Below are positions 27,602 to 34,941 of a DNA stretch of 64,000 bases, in pieces. The stretch is taken from NCBI GenBank assembly GCA_016928415.1, contig JAFGKU010000124.1, positions 1-64,000 of the forward strand, read 5' to 3'. The first letter of the stretch is position 1. Every line of letters starts with the position of its first letter. The DNA is from Spirochaetales bacterium. GTDB lineage: Bacteria > Spirochaetota > Spirochaetia > SZUA-6 > JAFGRV01. Below the pieces are notes generated by a model. The model was not told where the DNA came from and searched no databases. It worked only from the letters and a program-made list of their open reading frames with translations. A program made the position numbers and the translations under genes.

Positions 27602-28984
27602 TCAGCCGCGGCATGCCATTATGAAAACCGTTTTGTCATAATTTCTGACGGACGAAACGAGAAACAGGACCGCTGCAATGCTTCCGGTGAATCCACCGGC
27701 CAGGTATCCAAGTCCGCAAAGTTCATTAATGCCCGACAGGGCTGTCAGGACACTTCCAACCGAGTTTACAAGGAAAAAAACAAGTGCAGCCGCAAACGTT
27801 TTTTTATATTGCTGCAGGTAAAAAAGAAATACCATCAGGGTCAGAAACATGAGATGAAAAAAGACGGCACCCGTCAGGATCCTGAATACCGTAAGGTTTA
27901 CCGCGGTATTGAAAACATACCTGGTCAATTCGCGGGCAAGCAGAATGAAAGCGGCGGTGAAAATACCCTGAAAAAGCGACTGGTCCCTGATGCCGATTCC
28001 AGCCTGCCTGGCTAACTTTTTTTTATTATCCTGTATCCGTTTCAATATACCGGTGTGTATGGTATTGAGGAACTCTCTCAAGCGGACAAAAAAATTCGTT
28101 TCGTTGACAACCATGAAAAAAATCAGGCCCGGAATCATCGTAAGGTTGGCGATATATACCGGGATGTCGTACACTTCAAATACCCTGAAAAAAGTATTAT
28201 TGACCTGGTCCCCCCTGATAATCCAGAATACGATTTTATCTATCCACATGCCCCAGTAATAAAAGATGCCTGAAAACAGCAGGAATTTAAACCGGACCAT
28301 ATAATGCAGGAATTTTTTAACGGAGGGCCGGCACGGTTTGTATTCTTTCAGCGAAACGGCGCCAAGCAGTATAACAATGAGCAGTTGGCCGGCCGCGAAT
28401 CCGAGTACCGCACCTGCGCTCAAAAAAATTTTACCAAGCAAAAAAACAAGGCCGAATGAAACGGCCATGCCCGACAGGTATATGAAAAAGATGAGAAGAA
28501 ACCGCTTCAGCAACGAAATAAAAATCATCAGCAGCCACATGAGATTGATGGAAACGAACAGGATTATTCCTGAAAGCCGGAAAATCAGCGGCCAGGCAAT
28601 ACCTGACAGGTCTATTAAAAACAATGCCGTCCCGCTTATCAGGGCTGCTGATACCGCCACGAATGCGGAAAATACCACCAGGACCGCACCTGCCTCGTTT
28701 TTCCTGTTTTCATAAATGGCATCCGCCACCTGCCGTGTAAAGACATAATGGAATCCGCCGAAAACGGCCAATGAAAAAGCGTAGGAGTAAATGATGAGAG
28801 CCATGAAAAGGCCGCGGGATTCGGCAACGGCATTCCCCGCGAATTTCCCTATCAGGAAAATACCGAATATGGACAAAAGCCATGGGCCTGCTACAATAAT
28901 CGTTCCGATCAAGGCCACCTTTAAAATACTGAAAAGGCCCTGTTTTCTCAAGACCGTCCGGAGTACGAATCCAATTCCCGCCAT
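27602..28984 (-). CDS. pelG: PelG-like inner-membrane polysaccharide transporter
   Basis: 460 residues and about twelve membrane helices. The opening MAGIGFVLRTVLRKQGLFS and GPWLLS are characteristic of PelG, the MOP-superfamily flippase-like subunit that, with PelD, E and F, forms the Pel synthase complex. A cytoplasmic/periplasmic region in the middle (FFRVFEVYDIPVYIANLTMIPGL) is also conserved in PelG. The start ATG overlaps the pelF stop (TAATG), so translation is coupled. It would move the polymer of partly deacetylated galactosamine/N-acetylgalactosamine across the inner membrane. Confidence 0.92.
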   Translation of the reverse strand: MAGIGFVLRTVLRKQGLFSILKVALIGTIIVAGPWLLSIFGIFLIGKFAGNAVAESRGLFMALIIYSYAFSLAVFGGFHYVFTRQVADAIYENRKNEAGAVLVVFSAFVAVSAALISGTALFLIDLSGIAWPLIFRLSGIILFVSINLMWLLMIFISLLKRFLLIFFIYLSGMAVSFGLVFLLGKIFLSAGAVLGFAAGQLLIVILLGAVSLKEYKPCRPSVKKFLHYMVRFKFLLFSGIFYYWGMWIDKIVFWIIRGDQVNNTFFRVFEVYDIPVYIANLTMIPGLIFFMVVNETNFFVRLREFLNTIHTGILKRIQDNKKKLARQAGIGIRDQSLFQGIFTAAFILLARELTRYVFNTAVNLTVFRILTGAVFFHLMFLTLMVFLFYLQQYKKTFAAALVFFLVNSVGSVLTALSGINELCGLGYLAGGFTGSIAAVLFLVSSVRNYDKTVFIMACRG

Positions 28985-30399
28985 TACTGCCCGTTCCCCC
29001 GTATTTTGTATTCAGGTGAATTCCCGGCATACAGTTCACCGTACCTGCCGAACACATTGTGCCTGTTATAGAATTTTATCACCTTGTTCCTGTTCTGCGC
29101 AATCCGCGCGCTTAATCCGTCGTAATTGTCATAAATATATTTCACTTTCCTTGCAAGCTGGTCGGGGTCTTTTGGGGGCGAAAGGAACCGCTCATCATAA
29201 TTGAGTAATTCCGGGACATTTCCCACGTTCGTGGAAACAACGAGGACCCCTGAACAGAACGCCTCCAGAATAACCAGCGGCTGCGCTTCCCGGATGCTTG
29301 TAAGCATGAGGATATCAAGAAACGAATAATAATCGGCTACCCTCTGCTTGCCGGTAAACACGAATTTCTCCGCCAGCCTGAGATTATCGACAAGTATTTT
29401 ACATTCCTCAAAATAGGCTTCATCCTCGTCCGTCGGCCCTATGCAGTAAAAATTCACTTCCGGTATGAGGTCCAGAATGATCTTGGAGGCTATTATATAT
29501 GTCTTGATGTCCTTGATGGGTACAACCCGGCCTATGAGCCCGATGTGGAATCCCGGTTTCTTCTGTTTCCTGATGGAAGAAAAACTCTCGATATCAATGC
29601 CATTGGGAATAACCATCGTTTTACCCTGCGGCGCCCCCAATTCTACCTGCTTCCGCCTGTTCGCTTCAAAAAGGGATATAATCTTGTCCGCATAACGATA
29701 GCTTATACGGCTTAACGTGTTATAAATGCCTATCCACATGTCGCGCTGGTACCCTTTCACATAACGGGTGCGCTTGATTTCCATTTCCCTCTCCTTATGA
29801 TAAAGCCCGTGCTCGGTGAGCAAAAAAGGCCTGTTTTTTTTGATCCTGGCCATGCTGGCGGCAAGACCGGCATAACCGGTCGAAATGGCATGATAGACAT
29901 CCGCATCCGGCATTTCAGTTCCCAGTATATTGAAAATCATCAAGTGGCTTGAATTCCAGGCCCAGAAATAATCGGAAAACGGGTAGGCCGGATTGCGGGA
30001 TTGGTTTCCGGATGTCAGCATTTCCCACCCCGTTTGATTCCGGACCGCGTCATCATGGAGAAAATATCCGCCGGGCAGCATGTGCGCCACCGTATCGATG
30101 GACGGCAGGTCTCCGGATTCAAACCGCTCATGCATTATTCTGATTTCATCAAAAAGCTTTTTCCTCCGGAAAAGCCGTCCGGACTTACGTGTTTCCATGA
30201 TCACGACATCCTTGTGACCGAGGACATTTTCCGGGAATTTGTAATGCAGGCTTTGATTCGCCTTCGGTGAAATGGAAAAAACCAGGAAATCGAAACCCGG
30301 AAGGTTTTGAATGAGCTGGTGCACCCACGCGCCCACTCCTCCCGTCACATACGGATACGAACCTTCGACTATCAGGCAAACCCTTAATCGTGATTTCAT
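28984..30399 (-). CDS. pelF: PelF-like GT4 glycosyltransferase
   Basis: About 471 residues in the cytoplasm. The PelF signature CLIVEGSYPYVTGGVGAWVHQLI opens the protein; VPNGIDIESF, GRVVPIKDIKTYI and the donor-site LTSIREAQPLVILEAFCSGVLVVSTNVGNVPELL are typical GT4 elements. PelF polymerises the Pel sugar from a UDP donor. The track start at 30441 lies inside the upstream gene; the ATG at 30399 sits one base after that gene's stop with AAAGGA upstream. It is the second-to-last gene of the pelDEFG set. Confidence 0.95.
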   Translation of the reverse strand: MKSRLRVCLIVEGSYPYVTGGVGAWVHQLIQNLPGFDFLVFSISPKANQSLHYKFPENVLGHKDVVIMETRKSGRLFRRKKLFDEIRIMHERFESGDLPSIDTVAHMLPGGYFLHDDAVRNQTGWEMLTSGNQSRNPAYPFSDYFWAWNSSHLMIFNILGTEMPDADVYHAISTGYAGLAASMARIKKNRPFLLTEHGLYHKEREMEIKRTRYVKGYQRDMWIGIYNTLSRISYRYADKIISLFEANRRKQVELGAPQGKTMVIPNGIDIESFSSIRKQKKPGFHIGLIGRVVPIKDIKTYIIASKIILDLIPEVNFYCIGPTDEDEAYFEECKILVDNLRLAEKFVFTGKQRVADYYSFLDILMLTSIREAQPLVILEAFCSGVLVVSTNVGNVPELLNYDERFLSPPKDPDQLARKVKYIYDNYDGLSARIAQNRNKVIKFYNRHNVFGRYGELYAGNSPEYKIRGNGQ

Positions 30400-30400
30400 G

Positions 30401-31171
30401 TCAAAATGGTTCCTTTGGTTTGAGGGGATACAGGGCCTCAAGCCAATAGCTGACCAGGTCCTTTTGTTTCCTGGTCAGCTTTTCTTCCATGGATTTAAGC
30501 GTACGGCAGATCTCATGCACCTTGTTGAAATTGTGGCGGTGGAATTCTATCTCAGCCTGTAAAAGAAGATAAAAGGGATCATTATCCGCCGTGTCAAAAG
30601 ACTTGACTATTTCCATGCTGTTGGAAAAAAGGTCAAAGCCGTTCAGGATCTTCACGAGCATCTCAATTTCATCTTTTTTCAATCCCTTTAAACGGGTGAC
30701 CCCCTTCATGTACCGCAAAGATTCTTTCAGGTAAAATTTCTTGATGGGAATTCTCCGCTCGTTTAAAACGGCCAGTTCAAAATATAACCGGGCCAATTTG
30801 CGGCTTCCTTCCGACCCGGCGTTTTGGGCGAATTCCTTTTTCATATTTTCTATTTTGGAAATATACCGAAGCTCGATCAGGTTAATGCATTCGGCGGCAA
30901 ACAGGGCTATCTCAGGGTCCCTGTTCTTTAATAGCTGTTCCAATATCCTGTAAAGGGGCCGGTTCATACTTAAGTCCATATCCTCGCGCGCAATAATGCG
31001 TTCCAGTTCCTCGAAGGAAAAGGAATGTTCATCCAGGGGATTCGTGGACGTGCTTTTATAAATAAAGTGTTCAATGGGAAGGAGCCCGGCTTCATAGGCC
31101 TTAATGGCGGATGAAGGCGTTCTGGGAACGTATCCGCGTATTTCTTTTGTAAAAAAATCTATATTCTTCAT
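30401..31171 (-). CDS. PelE-like soluble helical (TPR-type) protein
   Basis: 256 residues, all-helical, with no membrane segments. Repeats such as ALFAAECINLIELRYI, LARLYFELAVLNE and DPFYLLLQAEIEFHRHNF look TPR-like. Assigned as PelE by position between pelD-like and pelF genes (2-base gap upstream, 1-base gap downstream). The characterised Pseudomonas PelE has two N-terminal membrane helices before its TPR region; these are absent here, so this protein must bind PelD or PelG from the cytoplasm. The N-terminal segment YVPRTPSSAIKAYEAGLLPIEHF may be the docking part. Alternative: an unrelated adaptor. Confidence 0.7.
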   Translation of the reverse strand: MKNIDFFTKEIRGYVPRTPSSAIKAYEAGLLPIEHFIYKSTSTNPLDEHSFSFEELERIIAREDMDLSMNRPLYRILEQLLKNRDPEIALFAAECINLIELRYISKIENMKKEFAQNAGSEGSRKLARLYFELAVLNERRIPIKKFYLKESLRYMKGVTRLKGLKKDEIEMLVKILNGFDLFSNSMEIVKSFDTADNDPFYLLLQAEIEFHRHNFNKVHEICRTLKSMEEKLTRKQKDLVSYWLEALYPLKPKEPF

Positions 31172-31173
31172 TC

Positions 31174-32601
31174 CTACAGCTTCTGCATCTCCAGGAGATT
31201 TTCGGCCACGTTGATAAGTTCGTCAGCCGAGTGCTGGGATTCCCCCAGAGAAGCGTAACCCAATATTATCTCGGGAATGATTATTTGGGCCCTGACATGC
31301 CATTCGGCAGTATTGATCATTTCCAGAAGGTTCAGGCAGAACAGGGATGCGCCGTCATAATCGAGATTGGGGTAAAGGAGGCATATCTGCGAATCCGATT
31401 TATAATGAAAAACCCTGGCATGACCCTCGGACAGCTTTTTAATGGATTCAGAGAGGCCTGTATAAAACCTGAAAACAAGCTCCTTGCCAAGTTCGCCGGC
31501 CAGTTCCGGGTAATTGGTCAATTCGAGGATGAATATGGAAAGGGTCTGCTTTTCAATATTCACCCTGTTTAATTCCGTTTCCAGTATGACGAAAAACTGG
31601 GAAAACGCCGGCAAACCCGAAACGGGATGCACGGCCTCGTGGACGGCAAAAGTATCATACTCTATGGCCCTGTCCAGTGCAGGCCCCGCCAGGGCCATGA
31701 TGAGAAGAAGCAGCTTTTCCGTATAGAGATTATATTTTTCAAAGGGCAGTTCCTCTATATTCAACACACCCCATATGTTATGACCGGCCAGGATGGGAAC
31801 GGTAAAAAGATTCCGGCCTGTATCCATTTTTTTTATGCCTTCATTCTTTATAAGCATTTTAGCGGAGAACAGGATGTTATTCCTGACCACCCACCCCTCA
31901 ATACAGTCATCAGCCATTAAAGTCATTCCCCGGAATACGTAATCCTCTGACCGGGTATGGGCCTTGAGGATCAGGTATTTGTATTCCTTTTTATATTCCC
32001 ATATGGAACAGCTGGTGGCACCGGCAAACCGCTCGACCGCCTCCACGAGGGCATCCAGGGCCTTTTCAAGACTGAGGGAATAAAGGCCGTGGATACGCGT
32101 GTACAGGGCGATGATGGAATCCTCCTGTGTCAGGACCCGGCCATCCAGTTCGGCATTCACCAGTTTCAGGGCATTCGTTTCCCTCTTTAAAATACCCTTT
32201 TCCCTGCTGATGGTTTTCAGGCGGGCCTTAAGCTTTTGTATCCTGGAGAAGGAAGAATCCCTGACGGCACCGAAAATGATAATACCCAGCAGAGTCATGA
32301 TTCCCGGTATCATGGCCTTGTCCGCCAAATCCCGCCAGTAATCCGTTACCGCCAGTTCAGGCCAATAGGCAACCCGTATAAACGGGAAAGGAAGCGCAAC
32401 CAGAAAAACCATGAGAACGGCGCTGTAAAGACCTTTATATAATCCGTAATAAACCGATGCAAACAGGGCAAAAAACAGGTAGGGATTGATTACGGAATTT
32501 AGAAAACCGGGGTTATCCGGAAAAAAAAAATTAATCGCCGTGATGACAAGCGCCATCAGGGTGATTTCCCCAAAATGCCTGAACGTTTTTGACAATTTCA
32601 T
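31174..32601 (-). CDS. pelD: PelD-like membrane protein with GAF and degenerate GGDEF domains
   Basis: 475 residues: four membrane helices (about 12-115), a coiled coil, a GAF domain (about 170-320; SCSIWEYKKEYKYLILKAH, GVLNIEELPF) and a GGDEF-like domain (about 335-470). The GGDEF signature is replaced by KSDSQ (about 401-405), so there is no cyclase activity. In Pseudomonas PelD, an RxxD I-site five residues before this point binds c-di-GMP; here that position reads EGHA, so the canonical site is missing. First gene of the pel set, divergent from the HDOD gene across 38 bases. Confidence 0.88.
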   Translation of the reverse strand: MKLSKTFRHFGEITLMALVITAINFFFPDNPGFLNSVINPYLFFALFASVYYGLYKGLYSAVLMVFLVALPFPFIRVAYWPELAVTDYWRDLADKAMIPGIMTLLGIIIFGAVRDSSFSRIQKLKARLKTISREKGILKRETNALKLVNAELDGRVLTQEDSIIALYTRIHGLYSLSLEKALDALVEAVERFAGATSCSIWEYKKEYKYLILKAHTRSEDYVFRGMTLMADDCIEGWVVRNNILFSAKMLIKNEGIKKMDTGRNLFTVPILAGHNIWGVLNIEELPFEKYNLYTEKLLLLIMALAGPALDRAIEYDTFAVHEAVHPVSGLPAFSQFFVILETELNRVNIEKQTLSIFILELTNYPELAGELGKELVFRFYTGLSESIKKLSEGHARVFHYKSDSQICLLYPNLDYDGASLFCLNLLEMINTAEWHVRAQIIIPEIILGYASLGESQHSADELINVAENLLEMQKL

Positions 32602-32639
32602 TTTAACTCAAGTAAAACTATATAAAAAGAGGGGAGCCC

Positions 32640-33572
32640 GTGCAAGATCAGTTTACAAAAAGGAAAAAATATTATAATTTTAATCCAAGACACAAGGATA
32701 TGTTGCACAATAAAATCAACCAGAAATTATTGAACCACATCGATAAATTACCCATCAATCCGGAGGTAGCCACAAAGGTCATGAACCTGGCGGAAGACGG
32801 ACTCGACATATCGTTCAAGGAACTGGAAAATATCATCAAGCTGGACCCCGGCCTTACCACTAAAATCCTGAAAGTGGCAAACTCGGCCCTGTACGCGAGG
32901 CCGCACGAAATCAAATCACTTCAGCTTGCCATCACGTTACTCGGTTTCAGAAACATAAAAAGCCTTGTTTTACTCGTCACGGCGTCCAGTTTTCTCAAGG
33001 GTGAAAAAAATACCTCCTTTTACAAATCATTCTGGACGCATTCCATTATAACGGCCTTCCTGGCCAAAAGCTTCATGAACAGATGCAATATGCGGTCCTC
33101 GTCGGAAAACGCGTTCCTCTGCGGCCTGCTTCACAACATGGGCAAGGCCGTTCTCTTTACTTCAGACAGGGACAAATACGGGGAGGTACTCAAGCTGCAG
33201 GAAACGGGTGAAGAAACCTGCGAGGAATACGAGGAAAAAATGTTTGAGGCCAATCACAAATTAAGCGGCGCCGCCCTTTTTGAAAAATGGAATTTTCCCG
33301 ACCTTTTTGTAGACGTGGCACTGGAGCACAACAGCCCGAATATAACAAGCAAGCACAAGACAATCATCATTTACGTGTCCATCGCCAACCTGCTGACTAG
33401 CAAGCTGGGGTACGGTAAACTCACCTCATACGGGGAAAAGCTGCTCCATCAAATCATTCCCCATACATGTCTTTCCGAAAAGGACATTGAAAGCTATGAG
33501 AAAGAATTCATAAACCTTCTTCAAAAAGACCCTCTCTTCATTGAATGCCAGAATTTATACAGTATAAAATGA
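32640..33572 (+). CDS. HDOD domain signalling protein
   Basis: 310 residues from a GTG with GGGGAG upstream; an ATG at 32700 is an alternative. The HDOD domain covers about 25-230: LPINPEVATKVMNLAEDG, LENIIKLDPGLTTKILKVANSALYA and AITLLGFRNIKSLVL are classic, with the degenerate HD region FLCGLLHNMGKAVLF and FLDVALEHN-type helix. HDOD proteins lack phosphohydrolase activity in most cases and act in c-di-GMP or stress signalling. It shares a 38-base intergenic region with pelD, so the two may be co-regulated. Confidence 0.9.
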   Translation: MQDQFTKRKKYYNFNPRHKDMLHNKINQKLLNHIDKLPINPEVATKVMNLAEDGLDISFKELENIIKLDPGLTTKILKVANSALYARPHEIKSLQLAITLLGFRNIKSLVLLVTASSFLKGEKNTSFYKSFWTHSIITAFLAKSFMNRCNMRSSSENAFLCGLLHNMGKAVLFTSDRDKYGEVLKLQETGEETCEEYEEKMFEANHKLSGAALFEKWNFPDLFVDVALEHNSPNITSKHKTIIIYVSIANLLTSKLGYGKLTSYGEKLLHQIIPHTCLSEKDIESYEKEFINLLQKDPLFIECQNLYSIK

Positions 33573-33578
33573 CGGAAA

Positions 33579-34529
33579 TCAATCCTGTTTCCCTTCGTAA
33601 TAATCAAACGCGTCAATAATATCCAGGTAAACGCCGTCAAAGCCGGCATCGATTATTTTTTTGATGTACGAATCCTCATTTCCGTATATTACCGCCTGCC
33701 ATTCACCGATCCAGTACTTTACCTTGAAATTCCCCTTCCAATACGGGTTTTCCTCATCCAGCCAGGAAGGGGGGTGCTGCTTCCATCCGTTTTTCCAGTA
33801 ATACCTGTACGATTCCGCTTCACCGATGCTCATGTAAGAGATAACCAGCCTTTTTTTCCCACGGGCCTTTTTTTTCAGCACGGCAATATCTTTCTTCGAA
33901 AGCGGGTCTTCATTGAAAAAAAGATCCGTTATTATCAGGTCATAATTCTTTGATGTTAATGCTTCGATAAACAAATGTTTTTCGTCAAATTTTCCCGGAT
34001 TGATCATGTATAAAAAATTTTCAGCATCAGGAAGAGAGCCTACATTGCCGTCGTTCACATGAAAAGGCTTGAAAGGATAACCGGGTACCTTATCAAGCAT
34101 ACGGCTGTCAGCCGCAAAGGAGATAAAACCTTCTCCTGCATTTCTGGCATAGGAATCATCCATGTATTTCCTTTTGGAACAATAGTCGATTGCAAGAATC
34201 CCGATTTCAGCCTTTTTGGCCAATTCAAGATATCTTAACAGGTATTCGGAATCCGACTCCCTTGTCGGCACATTATCATCATCATAGCCGTAAAACAGGT
34301 CTTCCTGCGCCACCCCGTCAATAGCATTCAAATACGATGTGTCTTCTGTATCCAGCAGTTCATTGCCGTTCTGCGTAATGACGATGAATCCCGGTTTCAG
34401 TTTTTTGGCATAACGGCTTAAATCTTTGACGAAACCGCGCATTTCATCCCTGTAATCAAGTTTCTCGCAAGCAAGACTGGAAGTGATGAGCAGGATGAAA
34501 AGGAGGTATATTATTGGTTTATTATACAT
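33579..34529 (-). CDS. TM1410/GH114-GH166-like lipoprotein (PelA hydrolase-domain relative)
   Basis: About 316 residues starting at the ATG 34529 (GAGG six bases upstream). A lipoprotein-type signal ends LITSSLAC. The barrel motifs YDLIITDLFF, RLVISYMSIGEAESYRYYW and DAGFDGVYLDIIDAFDYY mark the TM1410/MJ1477 family, related to endo-alpha-1,4-polygalactosaminidases and to the hydrolase domain of PelA. It would cut the galactosamine polymer made by PelF. There is no deacetylase domain. It lies on the same strand eight bases after the CULT gene and close to pelDEFG with only the HDOD gene between. Confidence 0.85.
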   Translation of the reverse strand: MYNKPIIYLLFILLITSSLACEKLDYRDEMRGFVKDLSRYAKKLKPGFIVITQNGNELLDTEDTSYLNAIDGVAQEDLFYGYDDDNVPTRESDSEYLLRYLELAKKAEIGILAIDYCSKRKYMDDSYARNAGEGFISFAADSRMLDKVPGYPFKPFHVNDGNVGSLPDAENFLYMINPGKFDEKHLFIEALTSKNYDLIITDLFFNEDPLSKKDIAVLKKKARGKKRLVISYMSIGEAESYRYYWKNGWKQHPPSWLDEENPYWKGNFKVKYWIGEWQAVIYGNEDSYIKKIIDAGFDGVYLDIIDAFDYYEGKQD

Positions 34530-34537
34530 GATTTTCC

Positions 34538-34924
34538 TCACTCTCCCAAAGGAAAGATCAGCTTTTCCCTGATCAAACCGAAAAATTGATTGACCTCACC
34601 CACATCCCCGGAAAACCTCCAGCCAAGATGCTCATGGCATTCCCTGCAGGCAAGGATGGACCACAGGTACCCGGGAAACCAGGAATATTCGCCGACCGGT
34701 TCGGACACCTCCATCACGTTTTCACAATACCCGAAGGTTATGATGTTGAATGAAAAACCGTGCGGATTGGTGAATGTATGGAACGGAGAATCACCCGTGA
34801 CGGTAATCATATATTTCTTGTCGGATATGGAGGTCTTGCACCTGACACACACAACTTTCCCGTCATTTTCATCAGCGTCGGTAATGATTTTGGGGTCAGT
34901 CAGGCTGAGGTCCAGCAAGACCAT
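34538..34924 (-). CDS. stand-alone CULT-domain (cereblon-like) zinc protein
   Basis: 128 residues. Zinc ligands CVRC (26, 29) and CREC (93, 96). The ligand cage matches the CULT domain of cereblon: W82, W88, W102 and F104 have the same spacing (6, 14, 2) as human W380, W386, W400 and F402, and FTNPHG (N53, H55) falls 29 residues before the first Trp as in cereblon. CULT domains bind thalidomide-like imides and, physiologically, C-terminal cyclic imides or uridine-like ligands. No signal peptide. GAGGAG six bases before the ATG. It sits between the cyclase and the polygalactosaminidase-like lipoprotein in an apparent operon. Confidence 0.92.
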   Translation of the reverse strand: MVLLDLSLTDPKIITDADENDGKVVCVRCKTSISDKKYMITVTGDSPFHTFTNPHGFSFNIITFGYCENVMEVSEPVGEYSWFPGYLWSILACRECHEHLGWRFSGDVGEVNQFFGLIREKLIFPLGE

Positions 34925-34941
34925 ATCGGCTCCTCTGTCCC

